The notes: a model not told the origin generated them from the sequence alone. Counted from the first letter of the stretch, positions 37,210 to 49,200 are shown. The stretch: DNA of 64,000 nucleotides from Neckera pumila (GCA_963969595.1 OZ018413.1:15365711-15429710); one strand, 5' to 3'. Numbers and translations: made by a program.

Positions 37210-37545
37210 ACTAGTGTGACCCTGTGCCGTTGGCCCAATTTTCATCTACTCCTGGTTCTATTCCTGGTTCTACTTCCGATTCTACTCCCAGTTCTACTCC
37301 CGGTTCCACTCCCAGTACCAAGAACGCCACCAAAATCAAAGTAAAAGTAATTTTCTAATTTTTTAATCAATAAATACTTTGAAATTCAATAACTTTTGCA
37401 CCACCGCTTCAAACGCCACGAAACCAAGCCGGTACACTCCTCCTCGACGAGAGCTTTCCGACGGTACCAAGCACCCGGCCGGGGGACGCACGGTCAGGAA
37501 GTTGTCCACGCTACAAATAAAATAAAACAAACAAACAAACAAACA
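37210..37545 (-). repeat. Dispersed repeat, copy 2, with 12-bp minisatellite
   Basis: In reverse orientation this copies the repeat at 31060-31483: a TTTG microsatellite, gcgtcccccggcc, ggtaccgtcg, tttcgtggcgtttga, ttattgaatttcaaagtatt and the end ggcacaggg-cacactagta. Within it, 37243-37320 is a run of about six 12-bp units of type ctactcccggtt that copy 1 lacks. Confidence 0.7.
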
Positions 37546-39774
37546 GCCTCATTTAAGGTATTGATGTTGAAAATATCTAATTACTCAATTAGCTATGGCA
37601 ATTTTTGGAAGTGTATAAACATTTTAAAAGCCATTGTATGCCAATAATGCCATAAAATATGATGTGGCATTCTTGAAATATCACAATCCAAAATTCAAAA
37701 TCAAGTGCGGTTGCAAAAACAAAACATTCTTCAGTAGTAGATTAAGTCATGGCATTCACTCACAAATTTAAAGGAAGGATATTCCTTCTAAAACGTAGCT
37801 TTTAATATTGTTTTGATAGTATCAATACTTTTTAGTCTACTTTATATGGTTGGCTTGAAGATTTTATCATATTCTTTGATTTTATTGCATTAAGTATGAA
37901 TGGTTTTTATTATTTTCTAGACATCTTATTAAGTGTATGATTGCATACAAATATCTTTATGAGTACATAGTGATGAACTATATCAAAATTCTCACTCACT
38001 TCAATGAATAAATTATATAGTATTTGCTTTTAAAATAATTGATTACCCCATATTTGTTTTTTTGTAAAGCTTGTTAGATTGTAATCAATATGGGGATAAC
38101 ATAATACATGCATTTGTATCTATTTGTCTTTAATATAACATTGTCTTTCTCAATGCTTATATATATACATCATACTATACCTATGTTTTGTATTTGGTAA
38201 CCAAATATATTTAATATACAATATTTATATCAAGATTTTATTTTATTTTGGTTTAGAGAGGTAGGATGGGTGAATCAAATGTTTTTTTGTTTTTGTTTTT
38301 AATTTGGTGGGCAAGGGTAAGGGTGCATACATCTTTTGGATGCATAGTAAATGTATTTCATTTCAATATTCTCTTGAAAAATATTTTGCACAATAAATAA
38401 ATGTTTAAGATTCAAATACTTCGCATCTCATCAAATACAACAATGCCAATTTATTTTGAATTTTTTTTATTTGGTATAAATAAACTCATAGATGATTGCA
38501 ATTAGATAAGTGCAAAATTGAAAATTTTGTGTTTAACCATGTAAGGACATTACACCCCTAAAAGTTCGGATGGATGACTTCATTATTAACTGTAGAAACA
38601 AAAAATGCACCTATTGGTCCAATAATCAAAGTATTTGGGTGATGAACTTGGTTATATACAGTTGCTTCTTCCTAGAGGGTTAACTCAATAAAATCAATTT
38701 AATTTAGTACCCTTTGCTAGTACTAAAAGGAAATTTTATATTAAATCTTAAACAATACATTTAGAACTGCCTAAATAGGCTTGCTTGATTAGACATGAAG
38801 TAGTCATTAAATGGATCTTCTATAGTCATTGAATGGATTAATAAAAACAAACATTATTTAATTGCAAGCACCAATCATTCTCCTTACTTTTCCCATTTTG
38901 CTCTAGAAGTTGCACATGAACAATTTATGGAAGATCTAGGGTCATAAATAGGGACCTATGACTCTTCTTGTTTGAAAATTCACAAGTAATTCGAAAATGC
39001 TTCAAAAAATACAAAACAACTTGTGTTACAATCAGAATCTATTTTTCTTTGTCTGAAAAATGAACTAAAAATAATCCCATCCAAGAAACCACATGAAAAA
39101 GGCGGATCAGCCCTGAGATGTTCACTTTCAGAGCCTCCTACCTTATACGAGGACGGAATGGGGAGCCAAAAAAGTAATTTGGGTCTTGGTTATTTGCTTC
39201 TATTGAGAACCGCCGGGTAAGAAAAGAAACACCGGACGAGCATCGTTGACGATAAGCCTGCCTTTGAGCTCTGAACACCAGCTGCAGAGAATTCTGATAC
39301 AACAAACCAGGCAGTGCATTTGTTTGCTTCTGCGCAACTGAGCGAGTCTCGCGTGCATTGCTTCAGTTCGGTGCGAAATTTCTGCTGGACGGACGAGTTT
39401 GATTCTGCGCCAACGATGTCGGCGTAGAACGCAATTGTCAATTGACAAGAATCGAACGGTACGGTGCGAAATTTCGTGCTAATCAGTCACGGTGACAATT
39501 TCCTGCCATCACAATTGCTGCAAATGGAAATAGAATTCTATTTGTCTCCAATTTCCGCAGGTCGCAGAGAAGCAGTGGGTTCGAATTTCCGTGGGTCCAA
39601 AATTAGGGTTTAAGTTTGTTTTTTCGGTTTAGGTTTGAAATTGCGTTAGGTACGAGGAGATTAATATGCCTAAGGTTTTTCTTAACCATGAGATCTACAG
39701 GTACTGGCATTAGTTTCAGATGCTGATATTTTGGTGAGATCGGGTCGAATGGTTTGAGTGTGCGAGACAGAGGA
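37546..39774. other. Intergenic and APO promoter region
   Basis: AT-rich to about 39080, then of balanced composition, which fits the promoter and 5' UTR of the APO gene. A block at about 38541-38690 (tggatgactt, tgtagaaa, aatgcacctattggt) resembles 45221-45360 and is a diverged dispersed repeat. The word cggtgcgaaatttc occurs twice (about 39368 and 39463) in the presumed promoter. No other gene was seen. Confidence 0.45.
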
Positions 39775-42549
39775 ATGGCGGTCGCTAGCAGCGGGTTGGT
39801 GTCGCAAATCGCTGCGATTTCGACTTGCTCATTCGTGGTGTCGTCACAGCGAGTAAAGTCCACACCTGTGCTGTTGTTCGGCATCCAAAAGGAAAGCCAT
39901 GGCTCTGGTTATGGCTGCTTTTCCAGCCGATTCTTTGCTTCCGAAACCCCTGTCTCTTTCGTGGCACTGAAAGCTGCCGGTAAGAGGGGTACGCAAAGTG
40001 GTACGTGTTTCTCAAATTTCTGACTCCGTTATTTTTTTTCCCTGAATGAACTATATTGAACATTGGAGGGGCTTGCGAAAGTTTGTATCGCAAGGTTGAG
40101 GGTATTGAGGGACTTGAAATTCTATTGTCACTTGAATTTGCGTGAGAAATTCATACGTATTGATAAAATCCGATCTCAACAGATTCAGTTCTTCTATTAA
40201 AGATCTCTCCAGCACTCGATTGATCTCCTCATAATCACTCCCCTACATATGTTAGAATGCGAAGGAGACGCAAATAGAGTACCTTATTCTTGCCTTTGTG
40301 TATGTAGGATTTGGTTTCATACTGGATATTGAGTTTCGTCCCCAATTGCACAGTTTATGTGCAGGCCCGTAATTATAAACAAAACGCGGACTTACCGCCT
40401 TCGTCTGTGTCGAAAAGAGTGAAGAAGCCATTTGTGAAACCCGTCAAGCATGGCAGTCACCAGAAGAGAATGAGGAGCAGGGAGCTGAGGCAATTACCTC
40501 CAAAGCCCTTGAAGACGCCTGCAAATGGCATGCTTGTAGAGAAGCTTATTCCCTTGGCACATTCTGTATACAATGCATATCTAGTCGTCTTGAATGGTGT
40601 TTCAAGACTTATGAAACATCGTCCTGTCAAAGCCTGCAGGTACACTTATGGATTGGGTTATTTCTTTTCTTTAGAATCTCAGGATTTTTCTTGGATACCT
40701 TCATTGTACTGGAGGTAAATACTCCTGAGTTGAACCATATGTTCTTGATCCCTAATGCCCAAATTGGCGTCTTCCGTGTCCAAAGGATATAAATAAATCG
40801 TTAAGGAAGCTTAAAGGAATGTAACAGAACATATTAATAGAATATGAAATCACACCCTACGTTTTTAAGTTACTACTTGCTTCTCAAGTTGACATTCTAG
40901 TTTTAGTTTAGGAACGTAGGGGTGAAATAAGATCACCTTCATATTGTGGTACTTGGTAACTGATGGGTGTTTTTTCATGTGCAGGTGGTGCTCAGAAGTG
41001 CATGTGGCAAGAGTAGGACATGAAATAAAGACATGTCTAGGAAAGCACAATTCTGGACGCTATGGAGAACATTTATGGGTGCCTGGATACCTTGATGATG
41101 TCGTAGTGCCGTTGGAAGCTTTTCATCTGATAGATCGCTTGCAGAAGCCCATAAGCCATGAAGACAGATTTAATCATGATAGAATTCCGGCTATTGTAGA
41201 ATTATGTATCCAGGCAGGTTTGGATCTGCCAGAATTTCCAACATTGAGGAGGACGGCACCTATTGACAGTTCAGTTAGTTGGACGAAGGTTGATGGCGGT
41301 GAAGAGCATGCTACATCTAGTGGGAACGATGATAGAAATAAAACAGAGAGCATTGACGATGAAACTAAGACATTGACATCTAGTGGAGAAGAAGAAGAAA
41401 GACAATCTATGGCAACAGAGCAACTGAAGAGACCAGTCGATGCGAAAGGGGAGAGTGGCAGAGCCGGCATTGATGTCCTTACTATCAGTGTTGATGATGA
41501 TTTGAAGACAGTGGCGGAGAAAACATTGCGTGCCTGGAATCAGATGCGTGCAGGAGCTGAAAAGCTAATGGCCAAGTACCCAGTCAGGACCTGTGGTTAT
41601 TGCCCGGAAGTGCACATTGGTCGTAGAGGCCACAAACTACAGCTATGTGGTGCATTCAAGCATCAGTGGCGCAACGGACAGCATGGGTGGCAAGATGCGG
41701 CTTTGGAGGATTTGATTCCTTCCAGGTTCTTTCGTCTTACTTAATTTTTTCCCACATCGCTACTCGTACATGAAAAGCTGTTGAATGCATGTCAACTGAG
41801 AGCCACTTTATCTTGCACAGGTCGAAGCAATCAGCTTAAAATTTTGAATCAACATCTTGTATAATAGGCGCTTTTTTATAACAAGCGTAAAAATAGTCCA
41901 TTACGATTGTGACGCATTTGAGGAAACAAGTGTCTAATCCTCTTTCCTAGACGGCGCTTGAAGCCTTGTTATCTGATTGATTTTTAGTATGTTACATAGG
42001 AGCCACTTCTCTATGCTCTTTCTTGTTGCTTACCTAATGTAAAGTTGATATTGAACGAAGAAAGGTAACACGAAGAAGTAACTTTTTTTGCATCACCAGC
42101 AATGTAGTAGGATTTCTTGTCATCTCAAACTTGTTGCTTCGACCTGTGCAATCTAATTTCTTGTTGTCTCAAGCTTGTTGCAATCTAATGTGAAAAATTC
42201 CGGCAGGTAAAACCTGTAAGGATGATTTTCTGGACCTGCCTGGCAGAACCGTGTCATTAGATTACTGTATGGCTTAAACTCTAGGTGATCGGGGTGTGAA
42301 GCTATGCCATTATTGTAATGCAAGGATGCGCAAGCAGTAACAATGTGTGCTGTGTGCAGATTTGTTTGGCATGTGCGTGACAAAGATGGACCACCACTGA
42401 AGAACAAGCTTGCCAAATATTATGGTAAAGCCCCCGCTGTTGTAGAATTGTGTGTTCAGGCTGGTGCTGACGTTCCTTACAAGTATCAGCCGTTCATGCG
42501 ACTTGATGTAATCGTACCGGATGATGATGAGCTTGACATGGTGGCCTAG
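39775..42549 (+). CDS. APO1: APO-family chloroplast RNA-splicing factor (APO1-like)
   Basis: Four exons (39775-39979, about 40354-40639, 40985-41725, 42360-42549) give about 473 residues; Arabidopsis APO1 has 436. APO proteins bind RNA in the chloroplast and promote splicing of group II introns; APO1 is needed for photosystem I accumulation. After a transit peptide come LPPKPLKTPANGMLVEKLIP, then two copies of a zinc-binding pattern C-x2-C-x3-H-x5-H-x4-C (about 163-181 and 367-385), each followed by a GRYGEH.W- or GQHGWQD-type block and a VELCIQAG block. The C-terminus RLDVIVPDDDELDMVA is typical. The acceptor of exon 2 at 40353 is inferred from frame; an alternative at 40364 would not join in frame. 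The transit-peptide exon resembles that of LHCB6. Intron 3 carries a MITE. APO1 versus APO2 cannot be fully settled without alignment. Confidence 0.9.
41813..42151 (+). mobile_element. Intronic MITE, copy 2
   Basis: It begins TTGCACAGGTCGAAGCAA and ends with the perfect inverse TTGCTTCGACCTGTGCAA. It lies in intron 3 of the APO gene in the same orientation as copy 1 in the xylosyltransferase intron. Directly after it, about 40 bases of its right end (atttcttg-ctcaa-cttgttgc-aatcta) are repeated at 42153-42188, a local tandem duplication. Confidence 0.75.
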
Positions 42550-44100
42550 TTCGTAGTGGCTTCTGTCTTAGTGATGTGTCATATTTCCTAGCAAGTTAGT
42601 AGCTCCATCGAAGCCAGTTTGATTACTTGCTTTTAAATCGACGTCCTGGTGTAGACTGGCTAAATGGGATGATCTTCTAAACAGACAGGTTGGAAAGAGT
42701 ATCACAAGCAATGACGTTCCTTTACCTTTACAAGTCAAGTGATCACCTGCTACTCTCTATGTTGCTTCTCACTATTATGTAGATTGACATAGTGCAAAAA
42801 TATCAAAAATATCATTTTGAAATGTATATTTCAATATAGGATACTCATGAGGTTTGACATCACTTTGATGTCAAACCACTTTGATTAAATTGGCAGAATT
42901 CCACAAACGTAAATAAAAAAATGAATCTAACGTATATCTAGAATCTGAATCCTTGTGGAGATGAATGTCACGATTATTGGCTCCGAGAATTGCTTCAATT
43001 TAACAGAATTTTCGAGTAGTGAGGACATGATTTGTCTAGTAAGGGATAATATAAGTTACAACAATATTTTCCAACCAAGCACCCTAAACCAACCTCGAAA
43101 GTACGTAAATACAAGTAGTCCAAATGTGCAACTTACGTTCATGACTGAAAAACACGGTTTTGACATACATTCAGAAGTTAAACTTCAAAAGTCTGCAGTA
43201 TACTGGTACTCGTATACATTCAGAAAATTACAAATTCTTTTTGAAAATTATTATTCTAATTACTAATGTGTGAAAAAATGGTCTCAAATGTCGATTCTAC
43301 ACCAAATTATTTGGAATTGCTTATAGTATTGGCAATAAGGTATGGGTATTCATATGTATATGTATTTTTAAAGTGACTCCTAAAATTGTTCCAATAACTA
43401 ACACTAAAAGCTAGATATTGATGATACAAGATGTATGCAATTAGAATATGAGAGCCTAGGAGAGCCTAATTTTTGGTACACTCAAAAATGATGTATTGAA
43501 AATCCATAGTTTATTTATATGTTGTTTAAACAAATGCATGCAAAAATGTATTGGAATCCTCTTTTACTTAACAATGAATTTCAATAACAATAATTTATAT
43601 TTTTTAATAACAATTGGTTCGTTTCTATTAGTTACTATTATAATTGTATTTAGAGCATCTCAATTGCTTGACCTTTTAGTACATTTCTATTTTTTTTCAC
43701 GAAAAGTGAACTATAAATTTATAGCCCACAAGAATATTTTCTTTGGCACAATAAAAATTGCATTATTGTTGGTGTTTTGCAACCTACTAAACACTATAAT
43801 TCATCTTCTATTCAAATTAAAATAGTACATTTACTATCACCATTGATGAAAATCTTTTAGTTTTGTACAATAAAAAAATTGCCATTGGTTGGAAGATCAA
43901 AATACTAAATTCAACATGCAAGATACACAAGTGATCCACTTTCAAAATCTTAGACCTAATGTTTTGCTTAACTAAATTTTTTGATGCACCAATGGAGATG
44001 CTTTTGGAACAAACTTTCAAGTTCATTCAAAATAAAAACAACTTTCATCAATTTTCTACAATTGTAATTTCATATATTAAATTTTATGATGCTTCAACTT
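42550..44100. other. AT-rich intergenic stretch
   Basis: Contains the APO 3' UTR and then very AT-rich DNA. Two longer open frames (42955-43266 and 43496-43825) have the composition of random AT-rich sequence and no motif, so they are not called as genes. Confidence 0.5.
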
Positions 44101-45150
44101 TTATGTGAGACTACATTTTGGAAGTAGTTTTGTCTTGTTGTCAAACTAAAAGTACCTCCAAAAATTCAAGTTCAATAGAATTATTTGTAAAGTACCCAAA
44201 ATCGGGGTTTAAACCCCGCAATTTTGTGAAAAAGTAGGTTTTGGGCAAAAGTCAATACTAAAGTGGGTATCAAACTTTCTTGAGCATCCAAATCGACCAA
44301 AAAGAAGTTTGTTTCTGATTGTGCGTGTGGGGTCGTAGTCACCTGTGGGGTTGTGGTCGCCTGTGGGGTCGTGGTCGCTTGCAGGGTTGTCCGTCGGAGG
44401 AAATTTGTCGAAAAAAGTCCCCTCCAAACTTGGGGGGACTTCACGATTAACTCTAATGTCAAGAAATGTTTTCTATAAGTTGTGGAAATTTGCTTCCCCC
44501 GCTTTTCACAAGCCTCTCTTTGTAATATGTTAGTCAACAATTCCAACTCTCTTCTTGCAAATGCTCTTTGGAATCGAAATTGCAACTTTGTCAACTTTAA
44601 TGATCTTTACACTTCTATGTGAAACTACATTTTAGAAGAAACTTGACTTCGTGAGAGCAATTTTTTTTTTCATTTTTTATGAAGTGTCAAAGTGGTGATA
44701 TAAAATGTTATAGTGATTCTCTAAATTTCAACATTCATCTACATATTGGATAGAAAAGATCACATTAACAGCTACCACATGTCCATTATTCTATTTTCAT
44801 TTACAATTTGGCAATTTCATTCAAGATTTTTTTTAATTCAAATTTTTTTGGCAATAAACTTCACAGTTTGTTGCCATTTCTTAGCCAAATTATTATTTTT
44901 CAATGCAGTCTTATAATGAAAATCCAAAAGAAAAAGCCCTACTTGCAAATAAAGGAAATATAAATTTTATGAGTAGCTTTTGTCTTGTTGTCAAACTAAA
45001 AAGAACCACAAAATTCAAGTCCAATTTTCAAATTATTTTTTAGATGTCTAAAATTTGCTCCCCTAGTGTTCATGGGCCTCTTTTTGGAATCAGGCTAGTC
45101 AACTATTCTCAAATTCTCCCCTTGCAAATATTACACACTTTTGTAAAAAA
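44101..45150. repeat. Diverged duplicated segment with 18-bp minisatellite
   Basis: Blocks near 44120 (ttgtcttgttgtcaaactaa), 44485 (aatttgcttccc), 44515 (cctctctttg) and 44530 (tagtcaac) recur in the same order at about 44980-45125. The first copy contains three 18-bp units of type gtcgcctgtggggtcgtg at 44338-44391 and a perfect 16-bp palindrome CGGGGTTTAAACCCCG at 44203-44218. The 137-codon minus ORF across it owes its Thr/Gln/Pro run to the minisatellite and is not called. Confidence 0.5.
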
Positions 45151-45425
45151 CTCTAGAAAATATATAGTCTTTTGTATAAAGTTTGGCCAAATTATGTATA
45201 TAAAAGTCCATGATTAGCCTTATAGCGTCTCAACAACCCCAAAATGGTCAATGGATGACTTTCCATATTATTGTAGAGATGGAGAATGCACCTAGTGGTG
45301 CATAAATGGGATCATTTTTGGCAAAATATGTTGGTGATGGATTTTGTCCTTGTCATCTCGAAACTAATAAGGTAGGAGGTTCTAAAAGCACTCAGGCTCT
45401 AAAAGAATTGCCCTCCTCCTCAAAT

Positions 45426-45483
45426 TTACACTATTTGTACATATTGCTTTTCCAAAGCCTTCAGTAATGTACAAATAGTGTAA
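45426..45483. repeat. Perfect 17-bp hairpin
   Basis: TTACACTATTTGTACAT (45426-45442) and its exact reverse complement (45467-45483) are separated by 24 bases. No gene lies around it. It could be a tiny MITE or a structured RNA stem. Confidence 0.85.
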
Positions 45484-45599
45484 CCTTCAAAGAAGTGGGC
45501 CAAATATTAGAGCCCTACGGCAGTTCAACTTCAAAATTTCATAACTAATTCCACAAAGCCCCCAAAATATGAAACGACTGGATTAGGTGCATATACTAA

Positions 45600-45626
45600 A
45601 TACCTTACCTTACCTTACCTTACCTC
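45600..45626. repeat. Microsatellite (CTTAC)n
   Basis: About five consecutive CTTAC units. Confidence 0.9.
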
Positions 45627-46083
45627 AAGGCACTGTTTTTTTTCTTGGTTTCCAGACAAATGGTTATGTGACCTTTCTTTCAAGAAGGTTCTGAATTTCT
45701 TGGCTCCTTCATTTTGGAGGTTTAAATTGAAGAAGGCCAATTTTGAATATGCAATTTTAAATATGTCATTTTTGTATGCAATTTTTGTATGTGTTGATTT
45801 TGCACAATGGATGAAATGAGGTTTCGGAATGAAATTACACTCTGACATTTTTTAACACATTTATCCTCTCTTTTTCCTACAGGCTTCAATTTTTTTTAGG
45901 AAATTGGGCATTTAATTGCCTTAAAAAAGAACTGCCTCAGGGTGGGTCAGACTCCTTTGCCCAGGCCCCGCAGTTCTACGGATGGAGAGGGGCGATATCC
46001 CCATTCGAAATCCACATGGCGAGCTGCCAGTGGTGGCGCAGGATCCAGAGCCCCAACCAAGACCAATCCACAGCCGTGGACCT

Positions 46084-46095
46084 GATAAGGCCAAT
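46084..46095 (+). promoter_or_regulatory. I-box and CCAAT box upstream of LHCB6
   Basis: GATAAGG is followed immediately by CCAAT, about 265 bases before the LHCB6 start codon. Paired GATA (I-box) and CCAAT motifs are known light-responsive elements of plant Lhc (Cab) promoters. The function here is inferred from position and sequence only. Confidence 0.45.
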
Positions 46096-46358
46096 CGTGC
46101 GCCACTCGCTTCCTCCCCAGCCAGCTCTCCCCCACTCGCAACTCGCAACGAGCGCCCAATTCCCCAGAAGACCCAATGCGAGGCTTCCGAAGTTATATGC
46201 AAATCGCTCGTTCCGAGTCTCACCATCGCCATTGAAAGCTCGCTCACGTCGGGCTAAGTTCAACAGTAGCTAGTCAAGGGGGGGCGGACGGAATCTGGCC
46301 GTAACCTACAGCAGGACAGACAGAGGGTGGACAGTTCGATCGATCAAGCTTTGCAGCG

Positions 46359-47409
46359 ATGGCGGTGGCGAGCAGCGCGTCGGTGTCGCAGGTCACCGCG
46401 GTGGCCCGATCCTCGTTCGTGGGGTCGTCGAGGAGCTTGCAGGCCAGTCCCGTGGTGTCTTTCAGCGTCAGGAATGTGAGTCGCGTCGTGGCCATGGCCA
46501 CCAGGAAAGTCTCCGCCAGGCCGTCGGGCGGAAAGAAGTCGTGGCTGCCCGGCGTCAGGGGCGGCGGCAATTTGGTCGACCCCGAGTGGCTTGACAACTC
46601 GTAAGTGTCGATTCTCGCGTCTTCATTGCTGGGTTTCAATTTGCGGGGGCGTTTGGAATACTTGGATGTCTGTGAGGCGGCCTTTGTGGATTTGGGAGTG
46701 TCGGTACAATGTGCGTTGGCGAGAATGCGAATTGGTATGAGAATGGGGAATTTGGGTGAGTGTGGATTGCAGTCTGGAATTACGAAGGGGGTTGAGGGGG
46801 TGCAATGTGAGTTGGAGTTGATGGTCGTGTATTGAATGGTTGCATTGGTCGTGTTGTAGGCTTCCCGGTGACTACGGCTTCGACCCTCTGGGACTTGGTC
46901 GGGACCCTGCTGCGTTGAAGTGGTACCGAGAGGCAGAGCTCATCCACGGGCGATGGGCGTTGGCTGCCGTGGTGGGAATCTTCATCGGCCAGGCGTGGAG
47001 CGGCGTGCCCTGGTTCGAAGCCGGCGCGGACCCCGGCGCCGTGGCGCCGTTCTCTTTCGGGAGCCTTCTGGGAACTCAGCTGCTCCTGATGGGCTGGGTG
47101 GAGACGAAGCGTTGGATCGACTTCTTGAACCCGGGCACGCAGTCCGTGGAGTGGGCGACGCCGTGGTCTCGGACGGCGGAGAATTTCAACAACACGACGG
47201 GTCTTCAGGGCTACCCGGGCGGCAAGTTCTTCGACCCTTTGGCGCTGGCGGGTTCCGTGAACGGTGGCACGTATGTGCCTGACTTCTCCAAGCTGCAGAG
47301 GTTGCAACTCGCCGAAATTAAGCACGGTCGCCTGGCTATGGTGGCGATGCTCATCTTCTACTTCGAAGCCGGCCAGGGGCTCACGCCTCTGGGCGCTCTT
47401 GGCCTGTAA
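46359..47409 (+). CDS. LHCB6: CP24, minor chlorophyll a/b antenna of photosystem II
   Basis: Thylakoid membrane protein that links the major LHCII trimers to the photosystem II core. Exons 46359-46600 and 46860-47409 give about 263 residues (Arabidopsis LHCB6: 258), with a clean GT-AG intron splitting a Ser codon. A transit peptide rich in Ala, Ser, Val and Arg is followed by [12 protein letters not shown] and [13 protein letters not shown]. The first helix [19 protein letters not shown], the middle helix [13 protein letters not shown] and the last helix [20 protein letters not shown] carry the E-x-x-H-x-R chlorophyll-binding motifs. The short C-terminus TPLGALGL, lacking the extra amphipathic tail of LHCII, is diagnostic of CP24. 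GC content is far above the surrounding DNA. A 121-codon antisense frame over exon 1 and a 181-codon one over exon 2 are shadows. Confidence 0.97.
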
Positions 47410-48705
47410 ATACCAAATCCAATTTTGTGTTGCTGTTGACGATGTACCATTCTTAATATGAAGCTCACTGTTTCGCCACTGAAAAACTTTCCTCTCGGCC
47501 CTGCATGCATGGATAGTGTTCTGTGTTTCCTAGCTGAATCTCCATGTTCACTTTCGGTTATGTATGTTGTATCAGATTTGCTGTGAGGTGCACTCTCATC
47601 ATTTGGATCACATTTTCAGGTTTTGAATTGTGGAAGTTTGTGTGTACTGAAGCATTTTGACCCTTGAATACTAATGCTGACTTCGAGTCTAGTACTTGGT
47701 GACATGCACTCCCAACCATGCCCATCTCTTCCTCTCCTTGTAGTGTACAATTTCTCTTCGTCAGGGTTTACATTCAATTTGCTTGTCAATGAACGGTGCT
47801 GTAGCGTGATCTGACGCAGTGCCAGCCAGGGTTCTGTTATCCATGCATGCGTTCATTATTCGTTTTGGTTGCCAGCACTCCATCTCCAGTTGACGGCTTC
47901 GGATTCTTTCTGTTTGTTACTGTTACTTACTGTTACTGCTCTGGGGAATTTGTTGGCTTTTGAACAATTGAAATTCCAGGGCAGTGAAGTTGTCTTTGAA
48001 GATTTTATTGTGTTACTGGTCAAATTGTCCAGCTGCGTTTTGAATCGTGTACGAAATAAAGAGTAACAACTGAATATTCCAGTATCCTAGATTTTTATGG
48101 GAACTTATGCTAATTCAGCGGGCTCATGAAGTAGTTTTGTACATGTTTTAAGTATGCCTCACTTGCTACTGCCGGTAAACTTGCCTAATGCATACTCAGA
48201 AGTCAGGCTTAGTGTTAAACTTTTCATACTTCAAATCAACTGCTGGTTTGTAGCAATCCCTTCATATTCAGGGATAATACTTCACTTGAAGCTCCTCTGA
48301 TTGATCATAACGTACAGTACCTGTAAGTCAGTTTTGTAAAATAATTAGGGACAAATTGGAGCATGTCTAAAATGTGAAAAATTGTACAACTATTTATGAA
48401 ACTCTGAGAAAATTTGATTGTTGCCAATTTTGAATATTCAAAAATTATTATTGATAAAATTTAGGAAAGGAACACATTTATGCATGAAAAGAAAATTTCA
48501 ATCCATTTCATCAAAGTGAATATAAAGTACAAATTTAATTGTCAAGACATTTCTCCATCATATCAAAGATTTCATTGTCTTCAAATATGCAACTCTTGTT
48601 GCAATGTTGATACCGAAGAGATTCCATTTTATAGATTTTATGCTTGTCCACAAGCCCTAGATGTGTAGGATTATGCCTAGTTTATACTTTTAACACCTTA
48701 GAGGG
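47410..48705. other. LHCB6 3' region and intergenic DNA
   Basis: The LHCB6 3' UTR occupies the first few hundred bases. The remainder is AT-rich with short frames lacking coding character. Confidence 0.5.
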
Positions 48706-49200
48706 GTGCAACCTATCATTGGTCTTCATAATAGACTAGATTTTTTCCAGTGTGTATTTGGCTCCTCCATCCCTAGACAGTTCCATGACCTTAAACTTAT
48801 TTGGGCATTACTTCATGGCTCTTTACTTTGGATTATCATGATCTTCCAGAACAGCAAAGTTTTTGCTAAGAATTGCTGGCCATTGGACTTCACACATACA
48901 GTGATATGGGATGTTCTTCTCAACTCAAGCTGCGCTGCCCAATTGAAGGCTCAGCTTGGGGCTGATCAACACCCACAAGATGCAGCAAATATTTGGGCCA
49001 AATTTGATTGTATTGGGCTTGAGACTCCAATCTTGGCTATTAGGAATGGTACCAGGATCTATTGAAACAAGAGGGCCTCCATTCTTGTCTTTTCTTTTAG
49101 CTTGCTTTTCATCTCTTTTTCTTTTCCGTTTTGCTCTTATCTCTTCATTGACTAGTCCTTGTGGCTTGACTCTCTCTTGTATTTTGGGTTTTTTAATGAA
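48706..49200 (+). pseudogene. Degenerate LINE-like fragment (uncertain)
   Basis: An open frame of about 119 codons reads LHGSLLWIIMIFQNSKVFAK and later THTVIWDVLLNSS. This resembles the zinc-binding C-terminal region of plant LINE reverse transcriptases (pattern LLW.IW..RN..VF, then IWD.L). The frame is followed by a T-rich tail near 49180. No reverse-transcriptase core is present. It could also be chance AT-rich sequence. Confidence 0.3.

Noticed and set aside
42955..43825. Open frames of 103 and 109 codons
   Set aside because: Composition follows AT-rich background, and no motif or splice framework is seen.
44181..44594. 137-codon minus-strand frame with TTPQ repeats
   Set aside because: The repeats come from an 18-bp minisatellite and the frame has no start context or family match.
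46274..47325. Minus-strand frames of 121 and 181 codons over LHCB6
   Set aside because: Shadows of the GC-rich LHCB6 exons. The similarity of the first to a minus frame at 39603-39884 only mirrors the shared transit-peptide exon.
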